IMG/VR virus record: IMGVR_UViG_3300043587_000013
Location: 1-26,319 of that record
Direction: 5' to 3' (one strand)
DNA length: 26,319 bases
Origin: a virus
Shown here: positions 17,296-25,524 of the stretch, one piece after another
How the letters are laid out: each line of letters begins with the position of its first letter
How positions within the stretch are numbered: the first letter of the stretch is position 1
Translations under genes and position numbers: made by a program
Notes under the pieces: generated by a model
The model's database searches: none
What the model was told of the DNA's origin: nothing
Seen by the model: only the letters and a program-made list of their open reading frames with translations

Positions 17296-18155
17296 TGCTT
17301 TTCCAGGTCCGGTATCAGCTTCACGCACTGGTGCCGCATATCGATGCATTGGCAAAACTCCCTTGGCACCGCGAAGCCGATGCGTGATCCGTCCATGCGC
17401 CGGTCGATGATTTTCGATGGCGCGTTCATCCCGCCGTTGCCACCAAGCACGATGAATGTCGGTGTTTTCATCGCTATCGCCGCCGGAACGATCCATCCGA
17501 CACCGCCAACGACCACCGCCGCGTCCCTGACCATCGCCATCAGTTGGTTCAGCGTGCCCTCGCCGCGCAGCCTGGCCAGATTATGCGGCGGCACGTCGCC
17601 CTCGATCCACTCCGCGTTGTAGGCATTCGACGTGTCCGCGATCACGACCACCGCGAAGCCGCGGCGCTTCAGGTCGCCAGCGACGAAATGCACATATTCC
17701 GGCAGCGGGTTCCTGGCCTGATTGTCCCATTCCAGCCGCCGCATCACCGGCCTGACGATGGCCAACGGCGCGCCACCGGTATCGAACGGGCACGGTCCCA
17801 TCTCCGGTAAAGTCCAGTCCGGTGCTTTGGCTTCCGCTTTCGTCATGGGCAGCTTTCGCTCCATGGCGGCGAACACGCCGTCCTCCATCTCCAGGTGACC
17901 GTAGCCCAGCGCGATGGTGCCCAGGCCCGCCGGCAGAGGAGTCCAACGCTCCGGTGGCTGACGGCGAATGTTCTTAAGCTGGGTCCGTAACAACCGCTCG
18001 CCGAGAACGAACTTCAGGTTGGGGATGTCGTCGTAGAATTCCGGCCACGGCGTATCGACATAAAGCGTGCGCTGTTTCGCCGCCGCCTTCAGGAGTGGCC
18101 GCACATAGATCGCGTCACCCAGGCCCCACGGCGCTTTGATATGTAGTGGCGTCAA
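17238..18155 (-). CDS. GT9-like (heptosyltransferase-type) glycosyltransferase
   Basis: A 305-residue protein. The N-terminal GLGDAIYVRPLLKAAAK (about 11-27) is the hallmark of family GT9, which includes ADP-heptose:LPS heptosyltransferases. The C-terminal GGVGWIVPAAIAMKTPTF (217-234) followed by a GGNGGMNAPSK loop matches the donor-binding region in which GT9 members have G-x-D-S-G-x-x-H-x-A-A. Here the usual Asp/Ser and His are absent or changed, so activity is not assured. The start is TTG at 18155, overlapping the upstream stop as TTGA; no other start keeps the GLGD motif. It sits between the 88-aa protein and the methyltransferase, inside the morphogenesis operon, which suggests modification of a virion part or of the host envelope. 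Confidence 0.7.
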   Translation of the reverse strand: MTPLHIKAPWGLGDAIYVRPLLKAAAKQRTLYVDTPWPEFYDDIPNLKFVLGERLLRTQLKNIRRQPPERWTPLPAGLGTIALGYGHLEMEDGVFAAMERKLPMTKAEAKAPDWTLPEMGPCPFDTGGAPLAIVRPVMRRLEWDNQARNPLPEYVHFVAGDLKRRGFAVVVIADTSNAYNAEWIEGDVPPHNLARLRGEGTLNQLMAMVRDAAVVVGGVGWIVPAAIAMKTPTFIVLGGNGGMNAPSKIIDRRMDGSRIGFAVPREFCQCIDMRHQCVKLIPDLEKQWRRWASALPRLSRSSRAA

Positions 18156-18418
18156 CGCTTCTTCTTCGCCGCCGCTTTGCGTGGCGCTTTCTTCTCGTCG
18201 TCATCGTCGTCATCTTCCGGTTCGTCGTCGTCCGCTTCAGGCTCCGGCTCATCGGCGACCACGCGGGTTGGCTTCGTCTCGCTCAGTGCGCGCACCGCCA
18301 GACCGGCCATCTCCAGTTCGGTCGCGCGGTATTCCGATGTCTCGAATTCCTGCCCTCGCTCCACTTGCCCCTCATGATCGGCGTTGTACCAGTCAGCGGT
18401 TGCTCTCATGAGGGGCAT
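18152..18418 (-). CDS. Small acidic/basic protein, 88 aa
   Basis: An 88-residue protein of unrecognised family. Residues 1-48 (including DWYNADHEGQVERGQEFETS) look folded. Residues about 55-75 are almost all Asp, Glu and Pro, with a run of six Asp near 69-74, and the last 13 residues are strongly basic and Ala/Lys-rich. The start is ATG at 18418 with AGGAGA 6 nt before it; the preceding stop TAG is part of that ribosome site. In head operons a small gene after the capsid often encodes a decoration or head-completion factor. That is only a positional inference here. The basic tail could contact DNA or the capsid. Confidence 0.7.
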   Translation of the reverse strand: MPLMRATADWYNADHEGQVERGQEFETSEYRATELEMAGLAVRALSETKPTRVVADEPEPEADDDEPEDDDDDDEKKAPRKAAAKKKR

Positions 18419-18428
18419 GTGTCGTCTC

Positions 18429-19313
18429 CTAGATCAGGAACATTTGTTTAGAACCTTTTTCCATATTATCCCGCTTCCACAAGGGCCGTAGGTTCGTCAA
18501 CGCCCACGCGGCACGAAACTCGGGATCGTCCAGACCGCTAATCCTGAACGAGGAAATCGGCACGATGTGATCGATGTGCCATTTCCCCATATTGGCCCAG
18601 GACATCCTTCCCCTGAACTGCTTCTCCAGATGATCGCGGAGTTGCTCCACGGTGTAACCGAGCGCCGCCCAGGTCTTGGTCGTTTTCACAACTCCCTGCC
18701 GTTTCAAATCCGTTCTGAGGCGGGTTCTGATCCTACTGCACAACGCTCGTTCTTTGTCGGTGTATTTTAAGTTAGACAGGCCCCAACATTTTCTGCTGCA
18801 CGTAAAATGGTTGCGTTTTTTCGGTGCGAATGAAGTGCCACAAATCTTGCACTTTCTCCTCCGCTTTAATGACCGAGCCGTAGCTTCAGCCCTGGCCGCG
18901 ATCAGAACGTGAGGCCCCTTATTGTTGCATGACAATGAACAAAATCTGGCTTCCACCCGCGTTGTCACGAACGCTTTGCCACACATCTCGCAGACACGAT
19001 TGAAACGCTGTGCCCTGTCTTTTCGAGAAAACGTCCTCGACAGTATGTGACATTGATCCGAGCATGTCCGACGCGGATGCCGCTTCCAGGGGTATTCCTT
19101 GCCACAAACCTCACAGATCATTGGTGGCCTTTCGGCCTTGGCCTGACTGAAGCGGTATGTGGTCGAACAGCTAAGGCTGCAACACCTGACCTTTTTGTTC
19201 ACGGGGAAGAACTGGATTCCGCAATTAGCACAATCCGCGGATCGTTTCCCTCGCTTTTTCTCGACCGGCGTTAACAGATCATCGAAAAGCGGCGTAGGTT
19301 GGCGCAGCATCAT
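18429..19313 (-). CDS. HNH endonuclease with four tandem zinc ribbons
   Basis: A 294-residue protein inserted between capsid and the 88-aa gene. Four zinc ribbons share the exact spacing C-x2-C-x13-C-x3-C: C28/31/45/49, C67/70/84/88, C108/111/125/129 and C155/158/172/176. The C-terminal HNH nuclease core has WHIDHIVP (H246, D248, H249) and TNLRPLW plus RDNMEKG (N274, N283). This is the layout of a free-standing homing-type endonuclease with a multi-finger DNA-reading arm. The stretch is visibly more AT-rich than its neighbours, consistent with insertion. ATG at 19313 has AGAGG 6 nt before it. A function in packaging is less likely, since a different HNH gene already lies next to the terminase. 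Confidence 0.85.
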   Translation of the reverse strand: MMLRQPTPLFDDLLTPVEKKRGKRSADCANCGIQFFPVNKKVRCCSLSCSTTYRFSQAKAERPPMICEVCGKEYPWKRHPRRTCSDQCHILSRTFSRKDRAQRFNRVCEMCGKAFVTTRVEARFCSLSCNNKGPHVLIAARAEATARSLKRRRKCKICGTSFAPKKRNHFTCSRKCWGLSNLKYTDKERALCSRIRTRLRTDLKRQGVVKTTKTWAALGYTVEQLRDHLEKQFRGRMSWANMGKWHIDHIVPISSFRISGLDDPEFRAAWALTNLRPLWKRDNMEKGSKQMFLI

Positions 19314-19344
19314 CGTCGTCCTCTAGCCAGGATTGGTGGTGTTA

Positions 19345-19378
19345 GGGCTTCCTTGGGGTTACAGCCCCTTGGAAGCCC
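19345..19378. other. Strong hairpin between capsid and HNH genes
   Basis: In the 88-nt gap after the capsid stop, GGGCTTCC (19345-19352) pairs with GGAAGCCC (19371-19378). The TT/TT pair is mismatched and GGGG (19355-19358) pairs with CCCC (19365-19368), leaving a 6-nt loop. On the transcribed minus strand no T-run follows, so it is not a standard intrinsic terminator. It may stabilise the capsid mRNA end or limit readthrough into the HNH gene. Confidence 0.6.
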
Positions 19379-19401
19379 GCAGTTATACAGTCTGATTTAT
19401 G

Positions 19402-20613
19402 TTACGGCAACGTCCCGTAAATAAACGCCGCCGGGCGGTACACGGCGAGTGCAAGTCGTTCCTCGGCCCTTATGGTGATCATATTCCTCACAAAGTTGTC
19501 CTGGTCCTCTGTTGAGATTAAAACCTCAATAGACATCCGGTCGAAGATTTGCGCGCCAAGACGGAACGCACCCGTGAGGAACTTGGATACCTGCATCGCC
19601 GGGGTCTGCACCACCGGCAAAGTCCACAGGCGGGCCGCGATCTGATTCTGCGGATCACCAACGATGTAGCGATTCATTCCATCTTTGGTGAGTTCGATCT
19701 TCGCCCAGTCAGTCGGATGCATCACGTATCCGGTGGCTGGATAGAGCGCGAGCGTGGCCTGCAGAGCCGCCAGACGCAGCGTGTCGATCGCTTGTGGCGC
19801 GGTCGGCGCGAACGCCGCCGCGTAGGCCGTCGCCTGTGGGATGATGCCCAGGAGATGCTGTCCGGTGCCGTCACCGTAGAGCAACTCGTTCTCCTCGACG
19901 TATTCCAGACCGTAGCGCAGACGACCGTCGATGTAGGACTGCAACTGCGGCACATCATCCATGATCTGCCGTGAAGCCTTCATCCAGTGCGCGATGGTGC
20001 GAACCGGCAACGACTTCAGATCGAACGTGATATTCGACTGCGGTTTCAACGCGCCTTCCGAAACCACCGCCGCGCCCGTTGTCATCGGGTTATCCGTTTC
20101 GACCGGGTATTCAATCGCGTTCGACCGGGTCGATCCCGGCGTCAGCAGATCGCGCACCACCAGATTGCGCCGAGGCGGCTGCACCATCGGCTGGCGGTCG
20201 GGAATGATCAGCGCGTTGGTCGGCGACACGCCCGTGCCCCACAGCGCCGAACCGCTGAAGATGTCCTTCAGTTCGACCGTGATCCGGGCCTGGCCGTTCT
20301 TCTGTTCCATCAGCGATTTGACGCCCGCGTCGTCCACCACATGCTGGCCGAGCGATTTGAGTTCCGACGGCACGTCGCCGTTGCCGCGGCGTGACATCTT
20401 CTGTTCCACCTCGGTGAGCCGGGTGGACAGTTCGTTCATCGCGGTCAGCGCCTTGTCGGCGTTGGCCTTGGTTTCCTCGGTCGCCACACCGAGGTTCTTC
20501 ATCTCGGTCGTGACCTTTTCCGCGAAGCCCTTAACTTCGTCGGTCGCTTTCTTGAGGTCTACACTGAGTGCTTTCAGTTCAACCTCAGTTGGTACGTCGC
20601 CACCATCGGGCAT
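19402..20613 (-). CDS. Major capsid protein (HK97 fold)
   Basis: A 403-residue HK97-family capsid protein. The first ~95 residues form a charged coiled coil (KATDEVKGFAEKVTTEMKNL and on to LTEVEQKMSRR), the delta/scaffold domain normally removed by the protease. The mature part includes GTGVSPTNALIIPDRQPMV (about 126-144), YVEENELLYGDGTGQHLLGI (about 237-256) and a C-terminal NFVRNMITIRAEERLALAVY (about 373-392), all typical. ATG at 20613 has AGGAGA 6 nt before it, and the protease stop TAG is embedded in that site. Order portal-protease-capsid is as in HK97. Cleavage site and cross-linking residues cannot be fixed by reading. Confidence 0.93.
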   Translation of the reverse strand: MPDGGDVPTEVELKALSVDLKKATDEVKGFAEKVTTEMKNLGVATEETKANADKALTAMNELSTRLTEVEQKMSRRGNGDVPSELKSLGQHVVDDAGVKSLMEQKNGQARITVELKDIFSGSALWGTGVSPTNALIIPDRQPMVQPPRRNLVVRDLLTPGSTRSNAIEYPVETDNPMTTGAAVVSEGALKPQSNITFDLKSLPVRTIAHWMKASRQIMDDVPQLQSYIDGRLRYGLEYVEENELLYGDGTGQHLLGIIPQATAYAAAFAPTAPQAIDTLRLAALQATLALYPATGYVMHPTDWAKIELTKDGMNRYIVGDPQNQIAARLWTLPVVQTPAMQVSKFLTGAFRLGAQIFDRMSIEVLISTEDQDNFVRNMITIRAEERLALAVYRPAAFIYGTLP

Positions 20614-20622
20614 AACAGTCTC

Positions 20623-21495
20623 CTATTTTGGAAGGGAAAAGCCGCTGAGAGACTTGCCGATATCGCCAAGCAGTCTCAGCCTCGATTTCGCCTCCTCTTC
20701 CCGAGGATCAGCGGTCGTCGTTTTCTTGAACGCGCGGCCCTCTGTGATCGCGCGAACTTCCGAGTTGGAAAACTTGAAGCCATCCCGCTTCGCGGACTCT
20801 TTCATCCAGTCTTCCAACTTACGGATCGTGTCCGGTTTGGTCCGCGTGCGGAGTTCCTCACCGGTAATCTGTTTGTAGCTGTGTTCCACATGCCGCCGCA
20901 GTTCTTCGTGTTCCTCGCTGTCATCCAGGTCGATCAGCACAGACCAGGCGTTGCGGAGTTCGATCACCGCCGCCTGGTTAGCCGATTTGATACTGTCGAT
21001 GCGCGCCATGTGGTTGGCGGGGTCGCAGACGGGATCAACGGAAAACAGTTCCAGTTCGCCGATGCGCCGACGCGGCTCATCCGACTTGGTCCCCCATTTG
21101 ATGGTGTCGGGATTGGCGGCGAAAGCGATGGAGATGCCGGTCATCTCCCCCGCCAGCATCAGGCTGTGAACCCGTTTCACATGCGGATCATCGAGCGCGA
21201 TCAGGTGACCGCTTACCCTCAGTCCCTTTTCATCGACATCCATGGAGGTCCATTGGCCGACCGGCAGTGGATCGCCACCAGCCGTGTAAACGGAATGCTC
21301 CGCGTACATTCTCGGCATGGTCCCCTTGGATTTATGGTTGGCCAGCGTCTTGTCGAAAGCGTTCGGTTCAATCACATCGCCATGATGATCCGCGGCACCA
21401 AACACCCAGGCGTAGCCTGACAACTCGCCAACTTCCGTATCCTTGTTGGCGTACTTCAGTTCGGCGTGCGCCGCGTAGCGTTCGCGTTGGAGCAT
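20623..21495 (-). CDS. HK97-type prohead protease
   Basis: A 290-residue protein; the first ~165 residues form the serine protease. YAEHSVY contains the candidate catalytic His (67), and MTGISIAF contains the candidate catalytic Ser (122); ELELFSVDPVCDPANHMARI (about 147-166) is the usual C-terminal motif of the domain. The remaining ~120 residues are charged and helical and may act as internal scaffold or targeting domain. It cleaves the capsid delta domain during maturation. ATG at 21495 lies 9 nt after the portal stop with AGGGGA upstream. It shows ordinary family architecture, somewhat longer at the C-terminus than the shortest members. Confidence 0.9.
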   Translation of the reverse strand: MLQRERYAAHAELKYANKDTEVGELSGYAWVFGAADHHGDVIEPNAFDKTLANHKSKGTMPRMYAEHSVYTAGGDPLPVGQWTSMDVDEKGLRVSGHLIALDDPHVKRVHSLMLAGEMTGISIAFAANPDTIKWGTKSDEPRRRIGELELFSVDPVCDPANHMARIDSIKSANQAAVIELRNAWSVLIDLDDSEEHEELRRHVEHSYKQITGEELRTRTKPDTIRKLEDWMKESAKRDGFKFSNSEVRAITEGRAFKKTTTADPREEEAKSRLRLLGDIGKSLSGFSLPK

Positions 21496-21504
21496 ATCGG
21501 TCCC

Positions 21505-22800
21505 CTATGCGCCCGCGGAGGACGCGGCTGGTTGATCCTTGGTTGGATCAGGTGGAGGAAGCGTCGGCGTTGATGACGGGGGCGGCATTTCGCCCAGCTT
21601 GTCGAGCGGCAGGCGGCCCGAGGCCATGGTCAGCTTGTCGCCGCCTTCGATGGGTGGATCGTTGTTCTTCGCCCGCATCTCGTTCGGCGTGTTGATGCCG
21701 GTATCGACCATGATCTTCATGACGTTGGCGCGACCCAGGCTGTCGGTACGCAACAGACCCTCGACGTTGAACTCGCAGTAATAGGCGATGCGTTGCGCTG
21801 GCGTCATTATCGCGCGGGTGATTTCCTGTTCGATCGATCGCAGGATCGGTCGCAAACCGTAAGTCAGGAACCAGAGATTCATCTGCTCGAGGCCGGTGCC
21901 CCAGGCGGTGGTTTTTTCCATGTGCCCAACCATCACGGGAGCGACACCATACCAGCGGCAGATCTGTTCGACCGACCAGGCGCGCGTCGCCAGCAACTGC
22001 GCGTCTTCCGGCTTCATGGTGATCTGGTCGAGGCCCCAGCCGCCCTCGACCAACGGGATTTTGCCCGCGTTGATGGAGCCGGTGAACTTCTCCATCCATT
22101 CGCTGCCGAATCGTTCCCGCTGCGTATCCGAAAGGAAGTTTGGAGCCTTCAACACCATCGATGGGCGCATGCCGTTGCGGAAGAAGCTGCCCGCGCTCTT
22201 CTCCGCGGCGACCGCGATGCCCAGCGTCTCGCGCGCCTGGGAGATCGGCGACATGCCGATGCGGCCATCAAGCGAGAAGCCGCGAATGTGAAAGATTTGC
22301 TTTTCGGTGAAGTCCTCGCGCCGCTGCCCATCGGCGTAAGCGTATTTAAGCGAGCCGTCTTTCTCGATGTGAACGGAAACCTTGTTCGGCAATAATGGTG
22401 TAAGCGAAATGACCGAGTTATCTTTACGCCGGTCTATGTAGGCGTAACCATTTCCCCAAAGTAAGAGGCACGCGGTCATGGCGGTCCAGAAGGTCGCCGC
22501 GCTCATGTCGGCGTTGGGCTGGTCGTGCAGCAAATAGTAAAGCGGAATGTCGCGCACCTGATTGCCGCGGCCATCGGGCAGCTTCTCGAAAGTCTGCATC
22601 GGCAGCGTGCTGATGGTCGAGGCGATCAACCGCACGCATGCCCACACGGTGTCGATATTGAGCGAGGCCTCGACGCCGACCGCCTCGCCCGCGTAGCTGG
22701 GACCGGCCCCGAAGTATTGATACAGGCGCGGATCGGTCAGGCCGATGCCAGAAGCGATGGTGGTGACCGCCTTGAGTTTGATGCGGCTCCAGAGGGACAT
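21505..22800 (-). CDS. Portal protein (HK97 family)
   Basis: A 431-residue portal. Diagnostic parts: NIDTVWACVRLIASTISTLP (about 48-67), then LLWGNGYAYIDR (about 112-123), IFHIRGFSLDGRIGMSPI (about 168-185), and the C-terminal NNDPPIEGGDKLTM (about 382-395), all standard in HK97-type portals. Twelve copies form the vertex ring through which DNA is pumped. The last ~25 residues are Pro-, Ser- and Ala-rich. ATG at 22800 follows the stop of the 57-aa proline-rich gene by only 3 nt. The order terminase-portal-protease-capsid is canonical. Confidence 0.93.
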   Translation of the reverse strand: MSLWSRIKLKAVTTIASGIGLTDPRLYQYFGAGPSYAGEAVGVEASLNIDTVWACVRLIASTISTLPMQTFEKLPDGRGNQVRDIPLYYLLHDQPNADMSAATFWTAMTACLLLWGNGYAYIDRRKDNSVISLTPLLPNKVSVHIEKDGSLKYAYADGQRREDFTEKQIFHIRGFSLDGRIGMSPISQARETLGIAVAAEKSAGSFFRNGMRPSMVLKAPNFLSDTQRERFGSEWMEKFTGSINAGKIPLVEGGWGLDQITMKPEDAQLLATRAWSVEQICRWYGVAPVMVGHMEKTTAWGTGLEQMNLWFLTYGLRPILRSIEQEITRAIMTPAQRIAYYCEFNVEGLLRTDSLGRANVMKIMVDTGINTPNEMRAKNNDPPIEGGDKLTMASGRLPLDKLGEMPPPSSTPTLPPPDPTKDQPAASSAGA

Positions 22801-22803
22801 GGG

Positions 22804-22977
22804 CTACTGATCCTCCGTTGGCGCGGGCGGCAGGACGGAGGGGTCGAACAGCGGCGGCGGCGGCGGCTCATGCGGCGGCAGCGGCGGCGGCGGGGACGCC
22901 ACCGGCGGCAACGGTTCCGGCATCGGTGGCGGTCGATATTCCGGCATCGGCGGCGGGTATTGTTCCGATCCGGACAT
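22804..22977 (-). CDS. Small proline-rich protein, 57 aa
   Basis: A short gene between the large terminase and the portal. ATG at 22977 is preceded by AGGAGGTG at a 3-nt spacing, one of the best ribosome sites in the window, and the frame ends at TAG 22806-22804. Nearly half the residues are proline, in runs such as PPPP and PPPPP mixed with PMPE and EPLPP; two near-copies of PPPMPE occur at the N-terminus. Such sequence is unfolded or forms polyproline helix. The function is unknown; a linker between terminase and portal is speculative. Confidence 0.7.
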   Translation of the reverse strand: MSGSEQYPPPMPEYRPPPMPEPLPPVASPPPPLPPHEPPPPPLFDPSVLPPAPTEDQ

Positions 22978-22989
22978 GAACACCTCCTC

Positions 22990-24720
22990 TTACATCACCG
23001 GTCGTTCCAAGAACCCGGCCAGACCAGCCGCGTCATCACTCATGCTGCGACCGATGGCCATTATCAGCGCCATCACGCCATCGATCCGTCCCGTACTCAG
23101 CTTCTTGGTCGGCATGTAGTTCTCATTCACGTCGGTCCTGACGCGAAGGTTAAGCGCCATCCAGCGAAGCACGGGATTTCCACCATGGTTGAGCCGGTTC
23201 GACAGCAACCATGCCAGCAATTCCTTGGTCGGTGCCGTATAAGAACGAATGCCCTGGATGAATTCTTCCACCACGAAGCCCGAGTTCTGCAAGCCGACCG
23301 CGATCTGGGCGGCGTTCCAGGGGTCGTAAGCGATGGCGGCGACATCGTAGAGGCGTCCGTCCTCCTCGATGTACCGCTGGATCTCATTGTGGTCGATGAT
23401 GTTGCCTTCTGTCGGCTCGATCAGCCCGTCGCTGATCCAGCGGCGATACTGAACCTGGTCACGATCCGCCTTCTGTTCGACCGTATCGCCAGGCATCCAA
23501 AAGTTGGCCACGACATGCCACCGCTCACCGAGGTCCACGGGCGGAAACAGCTTCACCCAGGCCGCGAGGTCGGTCTTGGTGGCCAGATCCAGCCCAGCGA
23601 AGCATCTGCGGCCCCGCAGGACATCTGGATCGAAGGCACCGGTCGAATTGGCGTCCCAGAGCGGCCCGCTGATCAACTGGGTGGCCGAGGCCGTCCGCAT
23701 GTTCAGTCTTAGGCGCTTGAACTCCATCAGCTTGGCCGGATTGTGTTTCGCGGCCCTGGCCTGACGGTGCATGTCGTCCGCTTTGACCGAGATTCCCCAA
23801 TTTGGGTTGGCTTTTGGCCATACTTTCGGGTCATCCCAACGGTCTTCAGGGTCCAGGGTCGCGATATAAACCAGCCATTCGTCGTCGATGAAGGCTTGCT
23901 GGATCACGTTCCTGGCGTAGGTATGCTCCTGCGCGTAGACGCTTTCGGGCGAATCATCGCCGGCGGTGGTGATGATCCACATCAAGGGTTGCCGGCGCGA
24001 CCCCATCGCGGTGTCCAAAACGTCCAGAACCGCCCTGTTCCGATGCTTGTGGAGTTCATCGATGATGATCGCGTGCGGGTTCAGGCCGTCCAGGGTGCGA
24101 TCATCAGCCGATAACGGCTGAAAACTCGACATCGTGCCATCCACGGCGAGCGAGAGCCGGTAAACCGAGACGATCTTCTGCAAATCCTCCGATCTGAGGA
24201 CCGTACGCCGCGCTTCATCGAATACGATGCGTGCCTGGTCTTTTCTTGTCGCCGCCGAGTATACATCGGCACCAGGCTCGCCATCCGCGACCAAACACTT
24301 GAGAGCGATGACGGATGCACTTGTGCTTTTCCCGTTTTTCCTGCCGATTTCTTCGTATACCACGCGAAAGCGCCGCAAACCGTCTTTTCGCAGCCAACCA
24401 AAGGCGCTGCCATGGATGAACTGCTGCCACGGCTGGAACTCGATCCGCTGGCCCGCCCATTCGCCCTTGGAATGGCGGCAGAAATGGGCGAACTCGATAG
24501 CCCTGATCGCGATATCTGGCCGCCAGACGAAGCCGGTCTTCTTGCTGTTTTGGATGTCGCGAAAGTGGCGCTCGCACGCCTGTCGAACGAGGCCGCCGAC
24601 GACGATCTTGCCGTTCAAAACGTCCCATGCGTAGGCCGAAACCGGGTCAATTGACGGTTTTGGGCGCGTCCGCGAGGTAAGATTCGAGCGACTGGCGGGG
24701 GGCGTCCTTGGGTTGGGCAT
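22990..24720 (-). CDS. Terminase large subunit (HK97/Terminase_1 type)
   Basis: A 576-residue packaging motor. ATPase domain: Walker A GRKNGKST (126-133), Walker B HAIIIDELHKH (216-226, with D221 and E222) and motif III TTAG (251-254). Nuclease domain: candidate metal-binding D378 in GLDLATKTDLAAW, D466 in AYDPW and D548 in RIDGVMAL. It pumps DNA into the prohead and cuts the concatemer. ATG at 24720 overlaps the small-subunit gene by 74 nt; no ATG or GTG occurs further in, and only a TTG near codon 35, so the long overlap is kept. No strong ribosome site is visible, suggesting coupling to small-terminase translation. Confidence 0.93.
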   Translation of the reverse strand: MPNPRTPPASRSNLTSRTRPKPSIDPVSAYAWDVLNGKIVVGGLVRQACERHFRDIQNSKKTGFVWRPDIAIRAIEFAHFCRHSKGEWAGQRIEFQPWQQFIHGSAFGWLRKDGLRRFRVVYEEIGRKNGKSTSASVIALKCLVADGEPGADVYSAATRKDQARIVFDEARRTVLRSEDLQKIVSVYRLSLAVDGTMSSFQPLSADDRTLDGLNPHAIIIDELHKHRNRAVLDVLDTAMGSRRQPLMWIITTAGDDSPESVYAQEHTYARNVIQQAFIDDEWLVYIATLDPEDRWDDPKVWPKANPNWGISVKADDMHRQARAAKHNPAKLMEFKRLRLNMRTASATQLISGPLWDANSTGAFDPDVLRGRRCFAGLDLATKTDLAAWVKLFPPVDLGERWHVVANFWMPGDTVEQKADRDQVQYRRWISDGLIEPTEGNIIDHNEIQRYIEEDGRLYDVAAIAYDPWNAAQIAVGLQNSGFVVEEFIQGIRSYTAPTKELLAWLLSNRLNHGGNPVLRWMALNLRVRTDVNENYMPTKKLSTGRIDGVMALIMAIGRSMSDDAAGLAGFLERPVM

Positions 24721-25177
24721 GAGCCTGACTGTTCAATGTCGCACCCAAAGCGGGTGTTCTGGAGTTGTCGGCGAGGATGCGCGGACGCGAAATCGGGCTG
24801 AATCCGAGTTCAGCGCCGTGTTTTCGGACCAGTTCGCCCTGTTTGTTGATGATCGAGATCAGCGGATGCTGCGCTTCGCCCATCTTCTTGAGGATCGTCA
24901 GGTCATCCTGCCCCATCGCCTCGACCGCGCGCCTGTGCAGGCATAAAGCCACGCAATAGGCTTCCAGAATGCCGCTATCGAGGCGTTTGATGAGGTTCGG
25001 CGGCGAGTTGCGGATGGCGAACTCCCAGACCTCGCGCTGTTCCAGCGAGAAGTGCCGCGGAGCGGCGGTGGGGTCTTCGCTTAACGGGTGGTCCGGGATC
25101 GGTTCGTCTTTGTTTTCTGGCAATGTAGAGCCGTGCAGCCTCTTCATTCCCGGCATCGCCTGTACCCGGCCTTTCAT
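24647..25177 (-). CDS. Terminase small subunit, P27 family
   Basis: A 176-residue DNA-recognition subunit. The C-terminal part has QGELVRKHGAELGFSPISRP (about 113-132), the 'L-x-x-x-G-x-x-L-G-x-x-P-x-x-R' pattern of P27-type small terminases. The N-terminal ~40 residues are polar and probably disordered; the middle is helical (LEQREVWEFAIRNSPPNLIK). ATG at 25177 is preceded by AAAGGAG at a 6-nt spacing. It lies 15 nt after the HNH gene. The HNH-TerS-TerL order is the conserved packaging set of cos-type siphoviruses. Confidence 0.9.
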   Translation of the reverse strand: MKGRVQAMPGMKRLHGSTLPENKDEPIPDHPLSEDPTAAPRHFSLEQREVWEFAIRNSPPNLIKRLDSGILEAYCVALCLHRRAVEAMGQDDLTILKKMGEAQHPLISIINKQGELVRKHGAELGFSPISRPRILADNSRTPALGATLNSQAHAQPKDAPRQSLESYLADAPKTVN

Positions 25178-25192
25178 GGTGTCTCCTTTGGG

Positions 25193-25474
25193 TTAGCGCC
25201 ACGCATGACCTTTCTCGGCGTGCCGGATGGCGTCACAGGCGTCGCACAGCAACCGGAGGTTCCAGTCGTGGTCGGGGCCACCCTGTGCGCGCGGCCTGAT
25301 GTGATCGACCCGCCACGAATCGGGCTTGCCGCAGTTCGCGCAGATGCCGCCGTCGCGATATTTGATCCGGTCGCGCGTCTGTTGCCACGCGAAGGTGCTG
25401 TAGAAGGATTCAGTGACCTTTTTAGGGGCTGGTTTCCAGCCGGGAGGGCGGTGTTTCGGCGGCGCGAAGGGCAT
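25193..25474 (-). CDS. Packaging-associated HNH endonuclease
   Basis: A 93-residue HNH nuclease beside the small terminase, as in HK97 gp74 and many cos phages where it assists terminase cleavage. Two zinc-binding pairs, CANC and CDAC, surround the catalytic core DHIRPRAQGG (first His), with the Asn in WNLRLLC and a C-terminal RH. I chose ATG at 25474 because GGAAGG precedes it by 8 nt. A GTG at 25504 would add 10 residues but has no clear ribosome site. The stop is 15 nt from the terminase gene. Confidence 0.85.
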   Translation of the reverse strand: MPFAPPKHRPPGWKPAPKKVTESFYSTFAWQQTRDRIKYRDGGICANCGKPDSWRVDHIRPRAQGGPDHDWNLRLLCDACDAIRHAEKGHAWR

Positions 25475-25524
25475 ATTTGGGGCCTTCCAGGGCCGCTGAG
25501 ACACTATCCCTAGATCGTGACAAT

